From: Cololabis saira
Taxonomy: Eukaryota; Chordata; Actinopteri; Beloniformes; Belonidae
DNA length: 64,000 nucleotides
Assembly: GCF_033807715.1 (NCBI RefSeq)
Contig: NC_084587.1
Span: 28,833,017 to 28,897,016 of the forward strand
Reading direction: 5' to 3'
Shown: in pieces, positions 10,601 to 22,600 of the stretch
Layout: every line of letters starts with the position of its first letter
Position numbering within the stretch: the stretch's first letter is position 1
Translations under genes and position numbers: made by a program
Notes under the pieces: model-generated
Seen by the model: the letters and a program-made list of their open reading frames with translations, nothing else
The model's database searches: none
Told to the model about the DNA's origin: nothing

Positions 10601-13600
10601 AACTCTTCATCCATACTTCACTTCAGCTGCTCCGCTTCAGCTTGTGTAACTTTATTTTCGTTCCGTGCGAGTTACGCTGATCTATCTATGGTTCCGGGTC
10701 CCGGCGTAATCTTTGGAAAGTGACGATGTTTAGGAGTCTTCACGAATAATTAATCGTGCCGTTTAAAATCGCGGTTAATAGTGAAAACAAGTAATCGTGA
10801 CATCCCTAGTTCAATTAATAATACAATATAAAATTATAGTTGGGTTTTGTGTCTTATTATTAGTAGAGTAATTTTTGTACAATTATATACAATTAATTCT
10901 ACCAATCTAGGTGGGAACCGTTAGGTGAGGGGGGGGTTCGAAAATATTTCCAATTCCCCAAGGGGGGCCTGACTGAAAAAGTTTGAAAACCACTGCTCTA
11001 ACGTCATTTGGCTACTTGCTGCTCTTTTCAGTCTGCACTAATAATGCAACCAAAAGCCGGCCTGTGCTGATGGAGGCTCCTCCTGGTTGTTAGCGTAGCT
11101 GCAGGATTCACTGAGTAGTCAGTTCAGGTCGGCAATGGTAACTTGTGAATAGCCCACTTTTTTTTTTTTTCTCCTTAAAACACTGTATATTAGATTGTGG
11201 TGTCCAAGGCTGAGGAGCTTGCGGACCTCTTTGTCTCCCCAATTATTCATCTTGTAAATATAGACCCTGTGACCTCCTCCTGCTGTTGTTATCACGTCTT
11301 ATCACATGGTTCCTCACGTGTCTACAGTTGACACATTCAACTCTAATTTCCCTAATTAGCACAGGCAGACTTCAACTACAGTGAAGAATATCGCAATGGT
11401 ATTTCTTTTTTTTAATTATTATTATTTTTAATTACTTGATATTAACGGACCTGAATTTGCTTAGTGAGGAGGAAAACACACCTGGGCTGAGTTTACACTC
11501 ATGTTATCATGCCAGTTGTTTTATTTTTGTATGGTTTTATTTTTTTTCTATTGCTAAATTGGTATAGTAAAGTACAGTTTAAAATTGGCAAGGGGGGAGA
11601 CAGCTAGTTACAACACAAGAGAAAAGGGAAATGGAAACAAAAAAAAATATTTAAGAAACTTGATGGGTAATATGAGTCGCATTCCCATTGCACCTTCGAA
11701 TACCTGAATTTGTTAAGAAGGTAGCAGTGTTTCCATTGAAGGTGTCTTTCGAATTAGAGTAGTTCTTGAAACTCTCAGTATCGCGTCCTGTGAGACTTCT
11801 ATTCCAAACAACAAAGAAAATCCTCAACATTGAAGAAGATGGACAAGGACATCTTTAATCTTTGACAACTTATTGCAATTCCAGCTGTTGAGAAACAAGT
11901 CAATGAGGAAGGCAGCAGATAATGATTTAAAGGATTATTCAGCGGCAAAGCCCTTATCTAAGGCATAATGATTAAGTAGTGTTTTAACACAACTACATTG
12001 TATTAATGAAGCCACTAAACTACATTTTGATGACTTTAGATTGACTGGCTACATCACATCCAGTGCTGCCAGAGACGTAGAAATGCACAAAAAGCGTTTC
12101 CATTACACTTTTGCCAATAAGTGGATAATCGAATCATTATTCAATATTTGGGAGTTTTTTTTTCGAATGAGTGCTGTTTACATTACAGGATTTCTTTTTC
12201 GATATTTGGTTTTGTGCAAATGTAGGGGTAATAGAAATGCAGCTATGTTACAGGTTTTTATATACATTTAAGATCCTTGTTTTTCCCACATATTCAGGAA
12301 CGAGAAATAGACACAGCTCGGAACGCATACAAATTACAGGAATCTTATTTTTTTATGTATAAAAAGAAATATTTCTACCAAATTGATTGGTTTCAAAATA
12401 TTCATGTTTTTGTCCATCCACATTAGAGCACAACAGTTGTTTTTACAAATTGACATGGTGTTGGCAGATGAAATATCTTCAGTTTTCTTAAGTGGTAAAA
12501 TGTTTTACATTTTTAAATGACAGTATTAATATGAATGTAGTATATATCCTCTATATATTGTATGGGGTGAGGGGATATTTAGAGGACAATGTCGAAGCCT
12601 GTGCGTGAATGAGCACGAGAAAGTGTGACATCATTTAAGCTCGTCAGTACTCACTGGTCAGTGAACAGTATGAATGATTGTTGAAACTTAATTGGTTGAA
12701 GTACAATGAAAAGATGAATACAATGACTTTGATTTTCTGCTCTTGGTGTGGTGCCAAACATGCAGGAATAACAAAGTTTTCTGAGGAAACTGGTTGCTCA
12801 CAATTCAAATGTTTTACCCTGGTCAAACACTACAGCCAGAAGCGTAGACTATGTTGCGTCAGATTTGATAATGAGATGGAAGAAACTACCATTCAGAAGA
12901 CTCTTTGGTGATGACAAAACTTAATACAACCTACTTCATTCCAGAGACACTACCACAAAGTTCAAGAGACACTTGGAACTGTTAAAAAAAAAATGGTGTC
13001 AACCTGACTGGTCCATTACCAAAATATTGGTCAATATTACAGTTTGAAATGGGAAAAATGGGTGTAATAGTTGTGTGTCGATTCAAGGTGAGCCCATTAA
13101 AAACCTATTTCAGTTGGGGAAAACAATGCTCTTTGTAACATATATTAGTCCCTGGAACTGAATTAAAGTTATTAAGTTTAGTAAGTAGTTAAGTTCAAAA
13201 GATTTATTTATTTTCCACTTTATTCCTGAATTTTGCTCCCTTTACAGCCCTATTGTCATCTGCCAATACGATTCAGAGCGATAGCTGCAGCAGAATGAAA
13301 TGCTGCATCTTTCTGCATCCGTGCAATTTACACAGCGCAGTGGGGCAGAATAAAGGCCTGATATATTAACTTCCAAGGCTGCCAAGCAGTGCAAGAACAA
13401 GCTGATGCAATGCATCGCTGTTCCAAGCACTCCAGCAGTGCTGGAACCCTATTGTTTTTGTTCCGTTTTTTTATTATTCTCTTTTTTCCGCCCCTAACCC
13501 AAACCGTAAGCGTATGAATGAAATTGTTCACAGGGCTGATCTTACCCAGAAGGCAGCCACAAAAAATTTCACTTGTCAGACTCAAAGTGGCGCTGTACCA

Positions 13601-16600
13601 GGAAAAAGTATTTTTTTGAGTCATATCTCCTAAACCATGTGTCCCACAGTAAAATGCTTTATATCACTGTTTTTCTTGAATATAATTGTAACCTGGCCAC
13701 GCCAACTTCCGCCTATAATTCTTTTTTGCTTTGCGTTTCCCCGATCAATGTCAAATTTTGGCTCATAAAACTAAAGTCTGAGCTTTAAGTAAAGGCTTCG
13801 GCATATTTAAAAAAATCGCTTCACTACGAAGTCACGCATTTTTACACATTATGCAAAAAACTGGCTAGTAAAATGTCTAATATGTTAACAATGACAAAAG
13901 ATGATGACATGAAATTTAAGGACCTAGTCTGGAGCTCAGTGCGAGACACCCGTTTCCCTCTTCAGTTTAATTTATTTACAAAATCATTAAAAATCAACCG
14001 TTGGTCTTAATGAGCTTAAACTTTCAGTATTGATTCCTTGAATGGTTTACTACATTCGCCTGTGTAACTTTTCCTAATATTTGTGATGTTAAGTGCACTG
14101 TTTTTGGTAATATATATCTAAATTTGTGTAATTTCAGGTTTTTTACCTGGTGCCTCTTTTAACACCAAACTTGGCACAGTGATTGTTTGGATAGAACTTG
14201 TGAAACCTACCAAGTTTGATTAAGATTTGTCAAACTGCCATTGTACAGGAATTGATTGCATACAACAAATAAAAACATAAGATACAAATAAAAGCACTAC
14301 GCAGCATCAATAAATATAAACAAAGGACAATGCAATGCAAGGACAGGTGTACTGATCTTGTTCGCTGGAGTTTAAAGCCTGTGTGAAAAAAAAAATAATA
14401 ATTTTATAAGAGATTTAAAATCATTGAGAGTTCTGGCAGACCTCACAGAAAGGGAGACCATTCCAAAGTTAGCTTTTTTTTTTTGGAGTGCTGGCACCAC
14501 AAAAGCACCATATCAATCTGATGCAGTTTTGTTGACTGACTTGAAATGAAGCCTTTCCGGAAAAAAATCTGTAACCTCTGATACAATATCCTGAGAACTG
14601 CCAAACTTGGCCTGACTTTTAGGCTGGGCAGAGCTGACAGTAAGAGGGACCAGCAGCGGCTGTAGATGACTCCAGGTGGGATTGGCCATGGTCGGGGAGG
14701 GCTTGTAATGCCTGCAGTTCCAGTTATGTTCAAGTTTTAAGTGCAAAAACGTGAATATTTGAGTGGATTATGATGGATTAATGTATTGTTTGGGGAAGTG
14801 CCTGACGAGTGCTTTTCCTGGTTTGTCAGCAGTTACAGTTAAAAGCAAACAACCAACTATTTGTTTGGCTTTTGGAATAAATGTGTTGATTTTAATTATT
14901 TTGAATATAAACAATGTTCAGTAAAATCGGTAAATCTTTAAAAAAAAAAAAGTGTCTTGAGTAAAGAGCCTTTGAAACTCATTTAAACCGTGTACTTGAG
15001 AAATACATGTGTTTACAAAGGTTACACATCCTGTTTCTTTCGGGATCAGCTGCAGCAGTGACAGAAAAATAAAAACTCTTTGTTACTTTTCACTGCACTA
15101 GAACAACACAACGTATGTGTATTTCACAAAACAGTTAAATAATTAAGCAAGTGAAATGCAGTTTGAATTGTATTAGTGAATTTGCACAAATACAAACTTG
15201 TGAACAAAGAACAAACAGCTACATCGTTGAATTACACATTCTCTTTTTGGTCAAAGTGCATAAAAACACGAACTAACCAACCAAAAAATATTTCTTAACT
15301 GGTTAGATCATAGTTTTCCATCAGAGGAATGTCTTCAAAGGAATAACTAATATACCCTTCAAAATTAGAAGCAATGATAAACACACGTAAACACACACTC
15401 CAAGTGTTAGGCTAATTTTTGTGTGAGCAGATGAACCATAATGTCTTTTACTTCCTCAGGCCATGGAGAGAGCCGGTAAACCCGTACTACGCAAACGTGG
15501 GCTATGCACGTGCTCCAGCAACCAGTGCTAATGACAGCGAGCAGCAGAGCATGTCAAGTGATGCGGACACGATGTCACTGACCGACAGCAGTGTGTAAGT
15601 ACACGTGTACACAGTAACAATGAAGCATTCCTGCATTCACACACATATTAACTCTGTCATCTATTGTTAATCTGTGAAATAATAGTCTTTAAATATGTAA
15701 TGGACAGTTAAGTGCTGTGGCTAATTTTGGTTCATTTGTGTGTTTGTGGGGTTGCAAAGAGATGGTATTCCCCCGTACAGATATCGGAAGCAGCATCGAA
15801 AAGAGATGCATGAAAGTGCCAAAGCCAATGGCCGTGTGCCCCTACCTCATATACCTGTGAGTACAGACATTTTAACCACTTCAATGCTGAAGCTGTCCAA
15901 CATTACATTTAGAAGAAAATGTCTAATATATTTGACTCCAAAATACTGTTTGAAATCCATCTCAGTTTATTTGGACACATGTTATCCAGTATATGACTTT
16001 CCTTGATGTGATTCATATTTCTCATATTCATTGACTGACTGAAAAATGTGAAATTTCTTGCACTATGTGGGCTTTTTTTTTTAAGAGCAGTCAAGGTCTC
16101 TAAGTCACTGTTGAATCACAATCAGAGCAACGGAAGGACTTCAACACTCCTGATTACCAAACAGTCTTGTTAAGTCTGAACAGCAATCTGCTGACTGTGA
16201 AAGTAGTGTCGTCTGAAAGTGGCCTTGAGCACCCAGGGCTTGTCGTTGAAGAGATTATTTAGTAAACTTCCAGTTGGGAGTAGGACTGTGCTGACATAAA
16301 TATAACCAGGCAAGTTCAAAAAGATAGCTTTTAAAAAGCAAACGGTTTAAAATGCCGGCAACTTTGATGAGACTATATGAGTATATGACTGAAAAAAGAA
16401 AGAAGTTGCCTGTCAATACTCAATGAAAATGTTGGAAATAGCCAGAGAGTTGAACACAAACTTCACCAAGTTTGAAGCCAGCTTCAGCTGGTGCACATGA
16501 ATGTTGAGGTGCAGCAAACTGCATTTGTGGTTAGGAACACTCACTCACTCACTCAGTCATCTTCTTCCGCTTGTCCGTTCCCGGGTCGCGGGGGCAGCAG

Positions 16601-19600
16601 CCTCAGCAGGGATGCCCAGACTTCCTTCACCCCAGACACTTCCTCCAGCTCTTCCGGGGGGAGTCCGAGGCGTTCCCAGGCCAGCCGAGAGACATAGTCT
16701 CTCCAGCGTGTCCTGGGTCTTCCCCGGGGTCTCCTCCCGGTGGGACATGCCTGGAACACCTCCCTAGGGAGGCGTCCGGGAGGCATCCGGTACAGATGCC
16801 CAAGCCACCTCAGCTGACTCCTCTCAATGTGAAGGAGCAGCGGCTCGACTCCGAGCTCCTCCCGGGTGACCGAACTCCTCACCCTATCTCTAAGGGAGCG
16901 TCCAGCCACCCTGCGGAGGAAACCCATCTCGGCTGCTTGTATCCGCGATCTTGTCCTTTCGGTCACTACCCAAAGTTCATGACCATAGGTGAGGGAAGGT
17001 GCGTAGATTGACCGGTAAATCGAGAGCTTCGCCTTTCGACTCAGCTCCCTCTTCACCACGACGGTCCGGTACATCGACCGCATAACTGCAGACGCTGCAC
17101 CGATCCGTCTGTCAATCTCACGCTCCATCGTTCCCTCACTCGTGAACAAGATCCCGAGATACTTGAACTCCTCCAAGTGAGGCAGGACTTCTCCACCCAC
17201 CCGGAGAAGGCATGCCACCCTTTTCCGATGGAGAACCATGGCCTCGGATTTGGAGGTGCTGATTCTCATCCCTGCCGCGTCGCACTCGGCTTCAAACAGC
17301 CCCAGCACATGCTGAAGGTCCCGGTCCGATGAAGCCAACAGGACAACATCATCTGCAAAAAGCAGAGATGAAATCAAGTGGCTCCCGAACCGTACCCCCT
17401 CCGGCCCCTGGCTGCGCCTAGAAATCCTGTCCAGGAACAGGACCGGTGACAAAGGGCAGCCCTGCCGGAGTCCAACATGCACCGGGAACAAGTCTGATCT
17501 ACTGCCGGCAATGCGAACCAAACTCCTGCTCCGATCATACAGAGACCGGACAGCCCTTAATAGAGGGCCCCGGACTCCATACCCCCCACAGAATTGCACG
17601 AGGGACACGGTCAAATGCCTTCTCCAGATCCACAAAACACATGTAGACTGGTTGGGCAAATTCCCATGAACCCTCGAGCACCCTGCGGAGGGTATAGAGC
17701 TGGTCCAGTGTTCCACGACCGGGACGAAAACCGCGTTGTTCCTCCTGAATCCGAGGTTCGACTATCGGCCGTAATCTCCTCTCCAGTACCTTGGAGTAGA
17801 CTTTCCCGGGGAGGCTGAGAAGTGTGATCCCCCTATAGTTGGAACACACTCTCCGGTCCCCCTTTTTAAACAGAGGGACCACCACCCCGGTTTGCCACTC
17901 CAGCGGTACTGTCCCCTTCCTCCATGCCATGTTGCAGAGGCGTGTCAACCAAGACAGCCCCGCGACATCCAGAGACTTGAGGTACTCAGGGCGAATCTCA
18001 TCCACCCCCGGTGCCCTGCCACCGAGGAGCTTACGAACCACCTCAGTAACCTCGGCTTGGGTGATGGATGAGCACGCCCCAGAGTCCTCACCCTCTGCTT
18101 CCTCAGTGGAAGGCATGTCAGTCGGGTTGAGGAGATCCTCGAAGTATTCCTTCCACCGTCCGACAATGTCCCCAGTCGAGGTCAGCAGCTCCCCACCAGC
18201 ACCATAAACGGTGCCGGCAGAGTACTGCTTCCCCCTTCTGAGGCGCCGAACGGTCCTCCAGAATCTCCTCGAGGCCGACCGAAAGTCTTCCTCTATGGCC
18301 TCCCCGAACTCCTCCCAGACCCGAGTTTTTGCCTCCAGGACTGCCCGAGCCGCGGCTCGCTTGGCCTGCCGGTACCTATCTACTGCGTCAGGAGTCCCAC
18401 CGGCCAACATAGCCCGGTAGGAGTCCTCCTTCAGTCTGACGGTATCCTGTACTTCCGGTGTCCACCACCAGGTTCTAGGATTGCCGCCAGGACAGGCACC
18501 GGAGACCGTGCGTCCACAACTTCGAACTGCCGCGTCGACAATGGAGGCAGAGAACATGGTCCACTCGGACTCAATGTCCCCCGCCTCCCCCGGGATCCGA
18601 GAGAAGCTCCCTCAGAGGTGGGAGTTGAAGATCTCCCTGACAGAGGGCTCAGCCAGACGTTCCCAACAGACCCTCACAATCCGTTTGGGTCTGCCCTGTC
18701 TGTCCAACCTCCCCCTCCGCCAGCGCATCCAACTCACCACCAGGTGGTGATCAGTTGACAGCTCAGCCCCTCTCTTCACCCGAGTGTCCAAGACATGCGG
18801 CCGAAGGTCAGATGAAACGACAACAAAGTCGATCATTGACCTCTGGCCTAGGGTGTCCTGGTGCCACGTGCACTGATGGACACCCTTATGCCTGAACATG
18901 GTGTTCGTTATGGACAAGCTGCGACTAGCACAGAAGTCCAACAACAAAACACCACTCGGGTTCAGATCGGGGAGGCCATTCCTCCCAATCACGCCTCTCC
19001 AGGTATCACTGTCATTGCCCACGTGAGCGTTGAAGTCCCCCAGTAGAACAATGGAGTCCCCAGTTGGAGCACTATCAAGTACTCCTCCCAGGGACCCCAA
19101 CGGGCCGCACTGCTGTTCGGCCCGTAGGCACAAACAACAGTGAGAGACCTTTTTCCGACCCGAAGGCGCAGGGAAGCGACCCTCTCGTTCACCGGGGTGA
19201 ACTCCAACACATGGCGACTGAGCTAAGGGGCTATAACCAAGCCCACACCAGCCCGCCGCCTCTCACCCTGGGCAACTCCAGAGTAGTGGAGGGTCCAGCC
19301 CCTTTCAAGGAGCTGGGTTCCAGAGCCCAAGCTATGCGTGGAGGCAGGGCTGTACAGTGCGACAGTTTTCATCGCATTTGCGAATAAAAATCATCCGGTG
19401 CGAAGAGAAATATGTATCCACTCGCATTTGTGCGAGAGAGTTGCGCTGGGGTCATGTAAAAAAAAGTGTGAAAATCAATATGAATGTCTCTTGACCTACA
19501 TCAGCCTTTTTCAACCGGGGTGTCGTCAAAAAAATGACCTATTCTGACATTTCATATATAAATACCGTATTTTCGCGACCATACGGCCGGGGCGCCATGT

Positions 19601-22600
19601 GGAAAGGCTATTAATACTATTAATACATCATGATCCGACCGCGCGTGGCGACTGCGCCTCGACACGCGGACCAAAATCTTACTCCGCTCAGAAGAAAGTA
19701 GTACCTTTTGCGGTCCCTATCACGGGACTCTAGCGGGGTTTTGAGCTCTGAACTTTTAAGTCTGGTGTAGAGTTAAGCCTTACCTTATTAAATTAAACCT
19801 TTTTCGGGTCGTGAGTAGGATAAACACGGGGAAACTTCTGCTGAGTTTGAGAGTACTTTAATGTCCGCTCAACAGTGTAGGATTTTAGAACATCAACACA
19901 GCAGCTAGTGCCGTACTGTGGCGTATCACTCCGCCCAATCTAAAACATATTAACAACTACAGATAAACTGACTAGTGTCATTATAGTCCCTGATTTACAT
20001 CAGAATATAAAGAATATATTTATAAAATAATGAACCCTGAATTACCAAAATAACCTTAACAAAAATAAATCTCCTCTTACACTTATAAGGTGAGCATGAA
20101 TCAATCTTTTTTATGATGTAAAATTGTATGTATTTATTTATTTATTTACTTTTATTTATTTCTTTAATTTTAGTTGTTAAATTTCTGGAAAAGAAAAAAG
20201 TCAAATCATACATGAGAGAAACTATTCAGTTTGTGGCAAAATATTTGTACTTGTCTGAAACTGAAGATCATAATGCAAACCTGACATTAACTTTTAGTTC
20301 AGTTTGTGGAAAATGGTTGGCCTGGCTTTCTCTTTAAAACTTAAACAGTTATAAAGTATTACAAACTGTAGCAATAGGGCAAACGTACAGTATTGTTTTG
20401 TATTTTGTGTCTTTCAAATAAAAGACAATTTTTCCAGTCATATGTTCCTCATTCAAGGTTGTTAAAAAAATACTGCTATCGTATCGTATCGTGACCTCAG
20501 TATCGTGTATCGTATCGTGAGATTAGTGTATCGTTACACCCCTACTAACTGTCCACCCGGGTGTGCTAGTAAATTTTAATTTGTGCTACTAAAATTTTTA
20601 ACTTGCTAGCACCAGTGCTACCATTCAAAAAAGTAAGCGTACAGCCCTGGTGGAGGTGAGCCCAACTATCTCTAGCCGGTATCTCTCAACCTCACGCACA
20701 AGCTCCGGCTCCTTCCCCCCCAGCGAGGTGACATTCCATGTCCCACTGCAAGGGTTTTGGTCCAGGGATTGGGTCGTCGAGACACCCCGCCACGACTGCT
20801 ACCCAGCCCACATTGCACCAGCCTCTCACGGCCCTTCCTGCGGGTGGTGGGCCTACAGGAAGGCGGGCCCACGTCGCCGTTTCGGGCTGAGCCCGGCCGG
20901 GTCCCACGGGCAAAGACCGGGCCACCAGGCACTCGCCAACGAGCCCCAACCCCAGGCCTGGCTCCAGGGAGGGGCCCCGGTGACGCCGATCCGGGCGACG
21001 TAACAGTCCTTGATTTAACTTTATCCATGTTTGGCTTGTGAACCGCTCTTAGTCTGGCCCGTCACCCAGGACCTGTTTGCCATGGGAGACCCTACCAGGG
21101 GCGTAAGTGCCCCCGACAACATAGCTCCTAGGATCACTCGGGCACACAAACCCCTCCACCACAGTAAGGTGGCGGTTCAAGGAGGGGGGTGAAAAGACTT
21201 GAGTCTGTGAATGTGAAGAACACATCGCTAATAAAAGATCAAGGAAATTCTTTTAAAGTAAGGAGCCATTGAGGAGCCACGCTTTGCACGGAGGGGAGAG
21301 CTTGTGAGAGATGCCTTAAAAGTTTTGAATATGTTTTTATTGTGCATATTCAAAATATTTTTGAATGCACACAGAGGCCATCCTGACCATCTGGCCCAGA
21401 GTTTGCCCTCATAAGAAACTCTTCTCTTCACTGTCATTAATTTATGGAATAGCACTTGGATTAAAGAGGAAAAAAAGACACAAAGATAAGATTTAGTGCT
21501 CATGTTTTATTTTGATATTGTTGCCATTTAAATTTTGCCAGGGTTGCTGGAATTAAGACAGTCAAAAAAAGGATAATTGGACACCAATTGATACGTAATA
21601 TTAATGTTTGATTACATAACCTCGTGCAGATACAAACAGTGATGTGTTCACCTCCCCGTTGACTCGTCTTCAAACAGCACTGCTGCAGACAGTTGCCTAT
21701 ATAAAACTAACTTAATGTAGCCAGGGCTGCTGGTGAGGGTTTTGTGCAAAGAAGTGCCATTTGGAAGTGCCTTTCTACAAGGCAGAGAACCACAACAATA
21801 GCAAAGTGAGAATGGAGATGGGCCTTTCTGGAAAATTATAATTTTGATGGGGTTTTTGTTTGGTCTTTGTGTTTGTACAGCGCACCTATCGCATGCCAAA
21901 AGACATCCACGTAGAGCCGGAGAGGTTTGCAGCAGAGCTCATCAGCAGACTTGAGACTGTTCTCAGAGAAAGAGAGGCAGAGGAAAGACTTGAAGAGAGG
22001 CTAAAGAGAGTACGACAGGTGAGTGTCTGTTTATTTTCTTCTATGAAATACTCAAGTTCTCCACTTAAAATTAGATGCCATGACACACAGCTGCAAATGC
22101 TATTTTACTGACTATTGGTTATTTTCCCTGAATTTCTTTTTTTTTTTTTTTTTTCCCCAAAGTTGAGGCTTTAATAACGCTTTAAGGTGTTTCATGCCGC
22201 CATTTTCTAAACGCGAAGTTAATGTGCACATGTTTCAGGAAATGTGACCCTTGGCCCAACCTGTAGTTTGGAGAAACGAGATGCAGCTGTAATAGAATGT
22301 CAATACAATGCTCAAAGCATCAGTCGTGTGACCCAGTGGTTTCCTGAAGAGTTGCTTTGAAGCCTCTTTTTTTCCCGCCTAAAACTGTAAAGTACAAAAG
22401 AAACCAATAAAAATACTTTTTCCTCGTATGACGCACTGCCATGTTGGCGCCAAAGTCCACTGTGTCAAAAAGATACAGTATGTCTGATATTAGGGGAAAA
22501 AAAAGTATTGCTTTATATACATTCAGCTGATGTGGTACAAAAAATGAACTGCCCCTCAGTTTGTCATGGATGTAAAATCTTTTTTTTTTTTTTTTTTTTT

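Larger units (their letters stand above)
8554..10808 (-). mobile_element. hAT (Ac-like) element, 2.26 kb, TIR TAGGGATGTCACGAT
   Basis: Ends TAGGGATGTCACGAT and ATCGTGACATCCCTA with the perfect 8-bp duplication GTTCAATT at 8546-8553 and 10809-10816. A - strand BED-finger relic (10489-10614) marks it as descended from an autonomous hAT. It contains the nested element 8777-9845. Strand given is that of the relic. Confidence 0.88.
16539..21195 (-). mobile_element. Non-LTR retrotransposon (LINE), dead copy split by a hAT insertion
   Basis: The 3' end on the - strand is marked by a (TCAC)n microsatellite at 16540-16556 and a GC-rich tail. It encodes an APE endonuclease ([18 protein letters not shown]), a reverse transcriptase ([12 protein letters not shown]) and a C-terminal region. 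Segments are 16539-19344 and 20650-21195, separated by a hAT element. A frameshift near 19100, a stop at 18612-18614 and a frameshift near 17580 kill the frame. The family is abundant in fish; I leave the clade open (RTE- or Rex-related). It lies in an axin1 intron, antisense to the gene. Confidence 0.92.

Noticed and set aside
20650..21041. GC-rich open frames on both strands
   Set aside because: Part of the 5' region of the LINE, not an independent gene.
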